Below are positions 1 to 9,500 of a stretch of DNA of 46,265 nt, piece by piece; position 1 is the first letter of the stretch; each line of letters starts with the position of its first letter. A program made the translations under genes and the position numbers. Under the pieces are notes generated by a model. It was given only the letters and a program-made list of their open reading frames with translations, was not told where the DNA came from and searched no databases. The DNA is from a virus, in the IMG/VR virus record IMGVR_UViG_3300045738_000193, positions 1-46,265 of that record. One strand, given 5' to 3'.

Positions 1-414
1 GCTTCCAAAGCTAAAGCTGCTGCCGATGCAAGAGCTAGGATACGAGCTGCTGATGCAAAAGCTAAGGCTGCTGCCGCTGCTTCCAAAGCTAAAGCTGCTG
101 CCGATGCAAAAGCTAAGGCTGCTGCCGCTGCAAGGGCTAGGATCCGAGCTGCAGATGCAAGAGCTAAAGCTGCCGCCGATGCAAAAGCTAAGGCTGCTGC
201 CGCTGCTTCCAAAGCTAAGGCTGAAGCTGATGCAAGAGCTAAAGCTGCTGCCGCCGCTTCCAAAGCTAAGGCTGCTTCCGATGCAAGGGCTAAGGCTGCT
301 GCCGATGCAAGGGCTAGGATCCGAGCTGCAGATGCAAGAGCTAAAGCTGCCGCTGATGCAAAAGCTAAGGCTGCTGCCGCTGCAAAAGCTAAGGCTGAAG
401 CTGATGCAAGGGCT
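1..414 (+). repeat. Ala-Lys/Arg-Asp coding repeat tract
   Basis: Degenerate short repeats built from gct-aaa/aag-gct-gct-gcc-gat-gca-style codons. In frame they give Ala/Lys-rich peptide with occasional Arg-Ile-Arg-Ala. Variants of one roughly 60-120 base block recur several times, which is typical of slippage or unequal recombination. Confidence 0.85.
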
Positions 415-2865
415 AAACTTGTAGCTAAACCTACGCCTAAGCGTCCTTCGAAGCCAGCTGAAATTGCTGGAGATTGGACTGCAGCGCCATCTAAACCTAA
501 GCCTGTAGCTGCGCCCATTGCTCCACCTAGACCAAACATTGCTGACGGTAGGCCCATTGCTAAACCTAAACCTATCGTTGCACCTAGACCAAACATTGCT
601 GACGGTAGGCCCATTGCTAAACCTAAACCTATCGTTGCACCTAGACCAAACATTGCTGACGGTAGACCCATTGTTAAACCTAAACCTATAGCTGCACCTA
701 GACCAAACATTGCTGACGGTAGACCCATTGTTAAACCTAAACCTATAGCTGCACCTAGACCAAACATTGCTGACGGTAGACCCATTGTTAAACCTATAGC
801 TGCGCCCACACCTGTAGCTGAACCTACCCCTAATAAGAAACCTGGAGACGGCTACATGCCTGTATCTGTCTCTGCTAAGAACCCTGGAGACGGCAACATG
901 AGTAGACTATCTGACTGGTGGAATAAAATTACTGGCCGTAAGCCCAAAGCACCCATTGTAGTTAACAAAGGTCCCGCCCCCTTACAGAGGCCTCCTAGTG
1001 TAGCAATAAAACACCCTAAACCTACAAAAGTAGTGCCTAGACCCAGTCCTGGGCAATATCGGAATCCGCCCGTTTCGATGCCTGCCACGACTGCTACATT
1101 ACCTACAGAGCCTGCAGATCCTGTACTCACCCCTGAGCCTATAGTCGAACCGCAGCCCGAACCAACTATACCTGTAGATCCTGAAATAGCAGCAGCTGCC
1201 GCTGCCGCAGAAGCAGGCAAACGAGCCCTAGTTACACAAGCACTGACGGACCCAGCAGGTCTAGCAACAAAAGCTGATGTAACTATGGTAGACCCAAGCA
1301 CAGCAGGTACTACAGTAGAAGCTGGAACTGGTCAAATAGCTGGCCCTGCACCTGTAGCTGTGGGTTCTACACTGGCTCAGACTGCAACTACCGAAATACC
1401 TGTAGGATACACCCCCGCTAACATAGCTGCGGCAACCTCTACAGGAGCTACCATAGCCGCTACAGAGGGTATGCAAGCTGCTCAGGGCCAGGTGGGTAGC
1501 CAAGCGCAGGTAGAGGCTGCTACAGTAGACCCTATGAGCACTGGTGTATCTAATCTACAAGCACAGCAAGGCACCGCCGTACTAGTTAACAGCCCTGTGC
1601 AGAGACAGATACAGGCTGGAGAGATTATTTCAGGGCAGGCAGACGCAGCTACTGCGGCAGCTTTCAATGAACAGATACAGGCAGCCCAGGCTACGCCATC
1701 CACACGGGCTACTGTTAAGGGCCAGCTAGACACTATGATGGCTGACTTTGAGGGTGGTGACACTCCCGCATGGGCAGCAGGTGCTCTACGCAATGCTACT
1801 GCACAGATGTTGGCACGTGGATTGGGTGCTTCCTCTATGGCTGGACAAGCCTTAGTACAGGCAGCGATGGAGTCTGCCCTACCTATAGCTATGGCTGATG
1901 CTAAGACTATTGCAGCATTTGAGGCTCAGAACCTATCTAATAGACAGCAGCGTTCTATGCTAGCTGCACAACAACGTGCCACCTTTATGGGTATGGAGTT
2001 TGACCAAGCCTTCCAATCTCGTGTGCATAACGCATCTAAGATTGCTGATGTAGCTAACATGAACTTCACCTCTGAGCAACAGATTGCCTTAGAGAACTCC
2101 CGTTCAGCTAACACTATGAACCTGTCAAACCTAACTAATAGACAATCTATGGTTATGGCTCAGGCTGCATCCATCTCTTCCCTAGAGCAACAGAACTTAT
2201 CTAATGTTCAACAGGCAGCAGTAGAGAACGCACAGGCTTTCCTACAAATGGATATGGCTAACCTGTCTAGTAGACAGCAGACTGAGGTATTTAAGTCACA
2301 GTCTATTATCCAGTCTATCTTTACAGATACCGCCGCTGAGAATGCGGCTAAGCAGTTTAATGCTACGTCTGAGAACCAGACTAATCAGTTTATGACTACC
2401 CTGAGAAACCAAGCTAATCAGTTTAATGCTGCACAATCTAACGGCATGGCTCAGTTTGAGACTTCTGAAGTTAATGCGTTAGTTAAATTTAATACAGACC
2501 TAAAGAACCAGAGAGATCAGTTTAATGCTAATAACCAGTTAGTCATAGCACAGGCTAATGCCCAGTGGAGACAGAATGTATCAGTAGCTAATACAGCGGC
2601 CATTAATAAAGCTAGTATGGAGGCAGCACAGGCAGCTAATGCGTTTACCGCCACTACTATGGACACTATATGGCAAAGAGAAAGGGACATCCTATCTTTT
2701 GCATGGAAGTCTGGCGAGTCTGTCACTGATAGAATCCATGCTATTACGATAGCCCACTTAGGTATAGAAGCTTCAAAAGAAGAGACAGCGTTGGCAATTA
2801 AGGCAGAGAATGATAGGGCCATAGGTGGTGCTTGGTTCAAACTACTTACTGGTTGGGCCCTTTGA
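1..2865 (+). CDS. Internal virion protein, 5' partial, with repetitive Ala/Lys and Pro-rich N-terminal part
   Basis: The frame is open from the first base to the stop at 2865 (954 residues visible), so the ATG at 856 is internal and the true start lies outside the window. Residues 1-140 are Ala/Lys/Arg/Asp repeats resembling histone H1-type tails. Residues about 176-268 are five copies of a 19-residue Pro-rich repeat. A Pro/Thr/Ala-rich linker follows. From about residue 550 to the end there is a long Gln/Asn/Ala-rich helical region with recurring NLSNxQQ and QFNA motifs, probably coiled coil. Large Ala/Gln-rich helical proteins in this position, downstream of the tail genes, are typical internal or ejected virion proteins of marine podoviruses. 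The basic repeats suggest DNA contact, which is inference. The exact virion role is unknown. Confidence 0.75.
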   Translation, partial: ASKAKAAADARARIRAADAKAKAAAAASKAKAAADAKAKAAAAARARIRAADARAKAAADAKAKAAAAASKAKAEADARAKAAAAASKAKAASDARAKAAADARARIRAADARAKAAADAKAKAAAAAKAKAEADARAKLVAKPTPKRPSKPAEIAGDWTAAPSKPKPVAAPIAPPRPNIADGRPIAKPKPIVAPRPNIADGRPIAKPKPIVAPRPNIADGRPIVKPKPIAAPRPNIADGRPIVKPKPIAAPRPNIADGRPIVKPIAAPTPVAEPTPNKKPGDGYMPVSVSAKNPGDGNMSRLSDWWNKITGRKPKAPIVVNKGPAPLQRPPSVAIKHPKPTKVVPRPSPGQYRNPPVSMPATTATLPTEPADPVLTPEPIVEPQPEPTIPVDPEIAAAAAAAEAGKRALVTQALTDPAGLATKADVTMVDPSTAGTTVEAGTGQIAGPAPVAVGSTLAQTATTEIPVGYTPANIAAATSTGATIAATEGMQAAQGQVGSQAQVEAATVDPMSTGVSNLQAQQGTAVLVNSPVQRQIQAGEIISGQADAATAAAFNEQIQAAQATPSTRATVKGQLDTMMADFEGGDTPAWAAGALRNATAQMLARGLGASSMAGQALVQAAMESALPIAMADAKTIAAFEAQNLSNRQQRSMLAAQQRATFMGMEFDQAFQSRVHNASKIADVANMNFTSEQQIALENSRSANTMNLSNLTNRQSMVMAQAASISSLEQQNLSNVQQAAVENAQAFLQMDMANLSSRQQTEVFKSQSIIQSIFTDTAAENAAKQFNATSENQTNQFMTTLRNQANQFNAAQSNGMAQFETSEVNALVKFNTDLKNQRDQFNANNQLVIAQANAQWRQNVSVANTAAINKASMEAAQAANAFTATTMDTIWQRERDILSFAWKSGESVTDRIHAITIAHLGIEASKEETALAIKAENDRAIGGAWFKLLTGWAL
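526..804 (+). repeat. Five tandem copies of a 57-bp coding repeat
   Basis: Copies begin at 526, 583, 640, 697 and 754, and the last is shortened. Each encodes a 19-residue unit that starts PRPNIADGRPI and ends in Lys-Pro rich sequence. Copies differ by a few synonymous or conservative changes. The exact codon-multiple period keeps the reading frame. Confidence 0.95.
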
Positions 2866-2883
2866 CTATGAGGAAAATGTACT

Positions 2884-3843
2884 ATGAATTATGACACAGG
2901 CTACGGGAGCGATCTAGTAGATTCTATACAGGCAGAGGCTACTATTGAGTCCAATACTGTTGGTGGATACGGCTTAGGTGCAATGTCCCCTGAATTGTAC
3001 AAGGATAGGGCCCACCGTGCCGTCTATAATGTACAACAAGGCTTGCGTCGAGCGTCGGAGACAGTTGATAAGATAACAAGCAAGGTGTCCTCTGACAAGA
3101 TACAGCAGGACATGCGATTGTGGAAAGAACTACAGGTAGAAAATGCTGCAACCCCGCCAGTAGACACAAATATAATGGTTACGGGCAGCGGTGGGGGGGA
3201 CAGCCCATGGACTACTGTTGGTTCTCAAGGGGCCACAATACAGCCCCTAATGGCCTCCAGAGAGTCTGGTGCACAGGGGTATGATGCTATATGGGGCGCA
3301 GCTAGAGCAGATTCAGCCTTCGCTACGATCAAACCTACAGAAATGACTGTACGTGAAGTACTAGCCTTCCAGCAAGAAAGAGGCGAGGGCTCCTATGCAG
3401 CATTTGTTAAGGCCACTAACAATGATGTCCTGTCTACTCCCGTGGGTGCCTATCAGTACGTTGGTACTACATTAGCTGAGGAAGTCAAGCGGCAGGGCAT
3501 TGACATGGATGCTAAGTTCTCTCCAGAGTTACAGAACCAGATATTTTATACACATGCGGCCCGTCTACTAAGGGGTCAGAGTACACAGTCAGGTAAGTTT
3601 GCTGTACTTAAGCGTAAATGGGATGGACTTAACAGCCCTGGGGTAACTCATTCTGATATGCAGGATCTTGTGACTAGTATAGAACAGTATCTTCCTGGCC
3701 CACCAGTACAGCGTAGACCAGAGCAGGGTACTACCCCAGCCTTTAGTACTACATCTGCCGCATCTGTAGCACTTACTATGGGAGAGATTTCCATTGGTGA
3801 CATTATAATTATTGACGGTAGGCGTCATACGGTAGAGGAGTAG
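2884..3843 (+). CDS. Virion-associated lysozyme / transglycosylase-like protein
   Basis: 319 residues, probably a peptidoglycan hydrolase that opens the cell wall during genome entry or lysis. Residues about 120-235 resemble phage lysozyme-like domains: a Ser-Arg-Glu-Ser-Gly motif (E127 the likely catalytic acid), an MTVREVLAFQ segment, a PVGAYQY segment and an SPELQNQIFYTHAARLL segment. These match the order ESG, TVGEVLxLQ, xxGRYQ and TPELQDxLA seen in that family. The N-terminal 110 residues and the C-terminal tail are unrecognised. Its place between two internal-protein genes suggests a virion component rather than a free endolysin, and no separate holin gene lies beside it. The start has an AGGA-type site 11 bases upstream. 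Confidence 0.65.
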   Translation: MNYDTGYGSDLVDSIQAEATIESNTVGGYGLGAMSPELYKDRAHRAVYNVQQGLRRASETVDKITSKVSSDKIQQDMRLWKELQVENAATPPVDTNIMVTGSGGGDSPWTTVGSQGATIQPLMASRESGAQGYDAIWGAARADSAFATIKPTEMTVREVLAFQQERGEGSYAAFVKATNNDVLSTPVGAYQYVGTTLAEEVKRQGIDMDAKFSPELQNQIFYTHAARLLRGQSTQSGKFAVLKRKWDGLNSPGVTHSDMQDLVTSIEQYLPGPPVQRRPEQGTTPAFSTTSAASVALTMGEISIGDIIIIDGRRHTVEE

Positions 3844-3849
3844 TCTGAT

Positions 3850-4620
3850 ATGGCTAAGTTTACGCCTGTAACTAGTGCCCCTGTACCTAGTCCAGGGGAT
3901 ACAACGCTGTTCCATCTAGACGATGGTTCCATTATAGATACTGCAGGGGATGCTTCGTGGCTATCTCAACTAGGACTTATGCAGATGGCTGACAAGCCTG
4001 GAAGGGCAGTACCAGCCGTCAAAGGAAGTCGTGGCGTTTTCTGGGGGACAAATGTTCCAGATTCCCAGCTCACCCCAAAAGCCTTTTCATATCAGGAAGA
4101 GATGGACGATTTTGGCCTCCCCCGATTTAGTCTGGGGGACATAGGTATATATGGTGGTAAGGACCTAGGGAAGAATCCCACTACCGTCTCCCATGAGCTA
4201 ACTCACGCAGCTTTCTTCTCGATGAAGCACGGGGAGAATCGCCCCTCTTCGTATGATAAGCGGGTGTATGACTTTCTTTGGGGTCCAGAGGATGGAACAT
4301 TAAGTACAAACTACGGACATAATCAACATGCCTTCATTCAGAGAGAGCAGATGGATCAATATGCACGTTTAATTGACCAAAAATATACCGAGGAGTTGAC
4401 CCCAGAACAGCTTGAAGAATTAGAAATTGTTACACCCCTACTTCTAGGTCTGGCTGCACAAATGATTAGGGACATGGGCGGTATCCCGTGGACACTCCCA
4501 GAAGGCGCAAGAAATGAAGTTAAGCGTATGCGTATGCGTCTGACCCCTTCTGTTGAGAAAGACAAGAGAGGGTGGATGACTCGTTTTGTTGACCACCTAG
4601 AAAAAGTCTTCAGAGATTAA
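3850..4620 (+). CDS. Putative HExxH zinc-metallopeptidase-like protein
   Basis: 256 residues. A clear HExxH zinc-binding motif (HELTH, residues 115-119) sits in SHELTHAAFF, the usual helix context of zincin metallopeptidases. H157, H160 or E166 could supply the third zinc ligand. The rest is not recognised. It lies 6 bases after the lysozyme-like gene with a GAGGAG site 9 bases before the start, inside the structural module, so it may be a virion-borne protease acting on host or phage proteins, or a decayed enzyme kept for structure. The motif is seen directly. The activity is inference, because five-residue motifs can occur by chance. Confidence 0.5.
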   Translation: MAKFTPVTSAPVPSPGDTTLFHLDDGSIIDTAGDASWLSQLGLMQMADKPGRAVPAVKGSRGVFWGTNVPDSQLTPKAFSYQEEMDDFGLPRFSLGDIGIYGGKDLGKNPTTVSHELTHAAFFSMKHGENRPSSYDKRVYDFLWGPEDGTLSTNYGHNQHAFIQREQMDQYARLIDQKYTEELTPEQLEELEIVTPLLLGLAAQMIRDMGGIPWTLPEGARNEVKRMRMRLTPSVEKDKRGWMTRFVDHLEKVFRD

Positions 4621-4656
4621 GAACAGACTATCAGTAATGAAAGAGAGTAAATAATC

Positions 4657-5235
4657 ATGGCATTTATAGCCCCTATTCCTGGTCAGTCCCTAACCGATGA
4701 ACCAGGGAATGCAGCGTGGGAACGCCCACCTAAGATTACAGACCCTAATGAAGCCGTCATGTTCCACCTAGATAAGCTTTCAAATCGCAAGGTTACCGAT
4801 GCGGCCTTGTACCTAATGGACTTCGGGTATCCTGTAGATACCTTAACCAAATCTATTCTGACAGGGGCAGTAGGGGAAGGCATGCATACGGTAGATATTA
4901 GTATGTTGATTGCTCCTATAATTGAGCAGGAGCTCATCTATATGGGCACTACGGCAGGTATTGATGTTGTAACTACCCTATCAGACGATGACATAGACGA
5001 TGCTGAGCAGGAGAATAAACTTAAGAGTCTACTAGTGAAGAAGATCGGTGACGGTATAGCTAAGCTAGACACTGAGTTTGTTAAGGAGACGGTGGCTGCT
5101 CTAGGGGAGAACGGTACCGATACACCAGATAAATATACTGGCCCCCCTACTAGCCTAGAAGATATTGCCTCTGAGGAGACGGTGCCACAAACACCTATAG
5201 AAGAATCTATGGGCCTTATGAGTAGGGGTATATAA
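4657..5235 (+). CDS. Conserved structural-module protein of unknown function
   Basis: 192 residues, acidic. The start reads MAFIAPIPGQSLTDEPGNAAW, an opening I associate loosely with small proteins in other marine phage virion modules, but I cannot assign a function. The middle (residues 30-95) is helical and hydrophobic (VDISMLIAPIIEQELI). The C-terminal third is rich in Asp, Glu, Thr and Pro and probably disordered. There is no signal peptide or catalytic motif. It follows the HExxH gene by 36 bases and ends one base before the next gene, so it is co-transcribed with the late module. Confidence 0.6.
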   Translation: MAFIAPIPGQSLTDEPGNAAWERPPKITDPNEAVMFHLDKLSNRKVTDAALYLMDFGYPVDTLTKSILTGAVGEGMHTVDISMLIAPIIEQELIYMGTTAGIDVVTTLSDDDIDDAEQENKLKSLLVKKIGDGIAKLDTEFVKETVAALGENGTDTPDKYTGPPTSLEDIASEETVPQTPIEESMGLMSRGI

Positions 5236-5236
5236 A

Positions 5237-6520
5237 ATGAGTAGTTTTCTAGCGGGTTTTGCTTCAGCTTTCAGTGAAGAATACGATGATCGCAAAAAAT
5301 ACCTACGAGATAAAAGGGCAGCTACTAGAGAATACCTAATGACATATGGTACTAACGCAGTACTTGAGGTACGGAAACGTGCCAACAATGCAATAGCTGT
5401 AGCTAGTAGCCTAAGAACTTGGGGTATTAAGGACAGTACACTTAACTACGTTGTACAGAAGCATGGCCCACAAGCTCTCACACATATATACAATGAAGTT
5501 AAGGATATTGACAAATCCCTTTTTGGAGATAGTGGTCTGGATGCCTTTATCGTTCGGGCAGATGAATACAAACCTGACGGAAAAACATGGCAAGAGATGA
5601 TTAATGAGTCCTTTGGCTTATATAGTGAAGCCAATCCTAAGACCCCAGACGAGTCAGAGGAGGTCAGCTTCTGGTCGCTTTTGGGAATGTCTGCCAACCA
5701 AGAGTCACAGGATCTCTACATGGGTGGGAAATTTACAGAAGAAGATATGCGCCGAATTGCAGGTACAGGCACACCTGCTATGCGGGGAGCACTTGAGTTC
5801 AACAGGGATGCATTACCGAAAGAACACACCGTGCAGGAACAAGGTCGGATATTCGATGCCGCCAAACTGAACCTTATTAATGATCTTACTGCGAAGGTAC
5901 CTACCTTATCATCCGATAAACTAACCGAGCTATCCACTAGTGATAGAGAAGAGTACTATCGTGTTAAACTTCTTGTAGACTTAGCGCTGGACGGGAATGT
6001 AAAGGGTCTGGCAGATGAGTTCCCAGGGGTAGCAGTAGAATCCCTAACACAATTTAATGAAAGGGTTAATGGTGCTCTACTAACTAATAATTACGCCTTC
6101 GCTGCTTCGTCGATGTATAAAATACTTAATCCTACACAGGATGAGGATGTAACTGTGGATGAGGATGTAACTGTGGATGAGGATGTAACTGTGGATGAGG
6201 ATGGAACTGTGGGCAATGGCTTGGGTACCATCGAAGAGGTGTATGAAAAACTAAAAATCGAGCAGGGTGGTAACATTCCAGATTTAGAAGACATACTTGA
6301 ATACGATAGTAGAGAAGAAATACCAGTCGGTGTGGCATGGGCCATAGTGGGAAATGAGTTTATTTATAATCCAGAGGCGGTGAACGAGACCTTCAGTCCC
6401 CCGAGCATCACCGTGACGCCTGGTGATATGCGAAAGGGTACTAACCCGTCAATTAACATTAATCCGGCAACGGGGATAAACCTGTTTGAAAGAAGCAGAA
6501 GAAGACAGGGAAATAACTGA
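5237..6520 (+). CDS. Hypothetical late protein with DEDVTV repeats
   Basis: 427 residues, unrecognised. The N-terminus is helical and charged (FSEEYDDRKKYLRDKRAATREYL style). Residues about 302-325 are four copies of an acidic hexapeptide DEDVTV. The C-terminus is polar and Asn/Pro-rich. It starts one base after the upstream stop, and its stop overlaps the next ATG by one base (TGATG), so translation is probably coupled to the 1188-residue internal protein. Placement suggests a virion or ejection protein. Nothing in the sequence gives a biochemical function. Confidence 0.6.
   Translation: MSSFLAGFASAFSEEYDDRKKYLRDKRAATREYLMTYGTNAVLEVRKRANNAIAVASSLRTWGIKDSTLNYVVQKHGPQALTHIYNEVKDIDKSLFGDSGLDAFIVRADEYKPDGKTWQEMINESFGLYSEANPKTPDESEEVSFWSLLGMSANQESQDLYMGGKFTEEDMRRIAGTGTPAMRGALEFNRDALPKEHTVQEQGRIFDAAKLNLINDLTAKVPTLSSDKLTELSTSDREEYYRVKLLVDLALDGNVKGLADEFPGVAVESLTQFNERVNGALLTNNYAFAASSMYKILNPTQDEDVTVDEDVTVDEDVTVDEDGTVGNGLGTIEEVYEKLKIEQGGNIPDLEDILEYDSREEIPVGVAWAIVGNEFIYNPEAVNETFSPPSITVTPGDMRKGTNPSININPATGINLFERSRRRQGNN
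6140..6211 (+). repeat. Four tandem 18-bp coding repeats
   Basis: Copies begin at 6140, 6158, 6176 and 6194. The first three are identical and the fourth has one T-to-G change. Each encodes Asp-Glu-Asp-Val/Gly-Thr-Val, an acidic spacer. Confidence 0.95.
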
Positions 6521-9500
6521 TGGACAATACAGAAAACATCTTACAGGAAGAAGGCCTGCCTGAAGGCGTAGTCTCTTATGCCTTTAGTTCCCCTAGTAGC
6601 TCACGGGAAGAGGACCTGCCTGAAGGCGTAGTCTCTTATGCCTTTAATGCCCCTAGTATCTTACAGCCTACAACAAGCCTGCCCGACTACGCTGCGTCAG
6701 ACAGGGGCACTAATTACGCTATAAACTACCATAACCTAGAAGAGGATGGTGCCTTTCAAGACGTTGAGAGGTATATGCAGTGGCGAAACGGGATGAATAC
6801 AGGCGACTTCTCCAGAGAAGAGATCGTAGACTCCTTTGTAAAGCACATGCGTAAGTTTTCCTTTGGGCAGTCTGTCGTTACAGCGGGGGAGCTGGCCAAG
6901 CTTAGTGTTGCTAACCAATCAGAAAGGGATGTGGCGGGTGTAGCATATTCATTATTTGATAATATGGCAGGGGCCTTCTCTGATGAGTACACCCTAGGGG
7001 AGAGGGGTGGCGCAGTATTAGACTATGCAAGGGCACTAATTGTAGACCCAATAAATATAGTAAGTCTGGGCGTTGGTAAGTTAGTATCTGGTGGAGCCAC
7101 TAGGGCAGCAGCTACGGTAGCTAAAGAGGCTGTTAAGCGAGCTATACTTAAGGAGCTTGGGCAGGCAGCTATTTCAGGTAGCGCTTCTAAGGCAGCACAG
7201 GCAACCGCTCAGCAGATTGAACGACGCATTATTGGTAGGATAATTAAGGGCGAGGCAGTTGAAGGTGTTGCTAAGGGTGCATTTGAAGCTTCTATGAAAA
7301 ACGTACTAGGCAGAGACATTTTAGCTACTGTAGCGTTTGATACTACAGCAGCAGTAGGTATCGACTATTTATATCAGTCCTCTAGAATCTACACAGGTAT
7401 ACAGAGTGACTATGATGTCCTTCAGGGTGCTATTACTGGCGTATCTGGTGTAGCTATGGGTGGTGCAGCCTACGGATTACACCTACTTAGTAAGGGTGTG
7501 CGTAAGGGTAGTAAGAACGTACTGCCTCTGTACATTAAATCTTTAGATGACGCTAAGGTGGCCGAGGCCGCAGCAATTAAGGCTATGCGTGAAGGTCGAT
7601 TTTCCAGTAATGCAAAAGCACTTGAGAATCTCGACACTGAAGCATTTACTACACTAGTTAAAGAATCTATAGATAGAGCTAAGGTGTGGGCAGATAAGGT
7701 ACTACGTGGTGATACATCTATCAGGGGAACCGCCGCTGAACCTAGGGATGATGTATTCCTTAAGGCTTTCTTACTGGGGGATGCTGATGGGGGCTTTAAG
7801 GGTATCGTTGATATATTCGGAGACCACGGTATTGAATTTGCTAATGAAATGCCAGGCTATGAGAACTTTACAGACTTCTTAACAGATCAAATCAGAGTAC
7901 TCCCACCTAGGATTAAGTCTGTAGTAGAAGAACTGTATGAGGAGACCCTCAAGCATGCCCCAGCCTTTGCTGATAAGAGTCTAGATGAGGCCACTGATGA
8001 ACTGGCTAGTATGGCTAGCCAGGCAGGTAGAATACTTAATTCATTTAGCCAGATTGTTTCCGCCCTTAAGTTACGTAGTGGTACCTCCCTTTTTAAAATA
8101 AACAATCTAACTGAGGAGGTTCTAGACGTAGTACCAAAGAGCATGCGGGATAAAATACAAGATGCAACTGAGGAGGGCACCGCTAAGCTACAGCAAAACC
8201 TCATACGTATGCTTATCACACACCCAGGTACTACTGCACTCAATGTGGTTGGGTGGACACACGCTTCTGCCTTGCAATCTACTTCTGACATTATACGTGG
8301 TACTCTCTATGGTGGAAGGGCTGCTGTTGAAGGGCTGATAGGCAGGGGCACTAGTGCCGCTAAGTATGCGAAGATGTCGAAGCTCATGCTAAGCTTACAA
8401 CGACAAAAGATTGCAAATCTTGTAGACCCCTTCTCTACTAAGCAAGCGGCATTAGACTTCCTATCAGCTAACCCTCATACCCAGAAAGAATTATTTAGGT
8501 ACATCTCTGGCGGTATTGAGCTTGATGATGTATACAAAGAGCTAGGGATACATATCGGAGATGAGGTGAAGGAGGGTGCCATAGAAAAGGCTATGAGCTT
8601 TATGCAGACTGTGTATGGAGTTAAGGCCCAGGACATCTTTACTAAGACGCAGGAGTTTATGTATTCAATAGATAAACAGATGCGTCTACGGTATGGTAAG
8701 ACATACTCTGAGGTGCTAACTGATGGTGATCTCTGGCGTAAGATGCGAAGTGATGAGTGGCTTGAGTTACAAACAGTTGCGGTTGATGATGCCCTACGTA
8801 ATGTGTACGCTAAGTCCTATGGTAAAGACCCAAAGGGTTTGCTAACATATACAGCTAAAATACTAGAAGACATGCGTAATCATCTGGGCATTGGTGCTAT
8901 GGTACCATTTGGTCAGTTCTTTAACAATACACTTGGACACATGTTTGACTACTCAGGCATAAGCTATGCTCATAAATACGTGGCCCGTACTAATAGAGAC
9001 CCTATAGATCTAATAACTAAAGCAGCTGCAGGCTGGACGTTAGTAGGCGTCACAGCAGCACGAGAAATAGACAACCTTAAAGAGGGCTTAGCTTGGTATG
9101 AGGAGAGACATAGTGATGGCTCTATCAGGGACCGTAGGTATGACTTCCCGTACAGCTACTATAAGGCTATGGGTAGGTTCTACGCTCATGTTAGTCGTGA
9201 TGATTCCATACCTAAAGACCTTGTTAAGGATATAGTCAGAACCTTTGGGCCAGAAAACTTGACTAGACAGCTAGGTGACTCCTCCAAAATGCTGTACGAC
9301 CTAATGATTGATTTAACTTCAGGTGAGGAAGAGGATGCAATCCAGGCATTAAAAGATATAGTGGTTAGCACTGTGTCTATGTACACTAGCGGTTACAGTA
9401 GGCCCCTAGACCCAGTGAATCAAGTAGTGGGCCTCATGCGAGGTGAAAAGTATGCAGCAGTGGATAGGAAGCAGGGCAAGCAGTGGGTAAACAAGTCTAT

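Noticed and set aside
26-424. Open frame of 132 codons with Leu/Pro/Gln-rich repeats
   Set aside because: It is a frame-shifted reading of the Ala/Lys repeat in the internal protein gene, which is open through the whole stretch and continues to 2865.
526-804. Regular repeats resembling a CRISPR array
   Set aside because: Repeats are head-to-tail without unique spacers and keep a coding frame, so they are a protein repeat.
852-1301. Minus-strand frame opposite the internal protein gene
   Set aside because: Shadow frame over repetitive coding sequence, no ribosome site, Gly/Val/Ser-rich low-complexity product.
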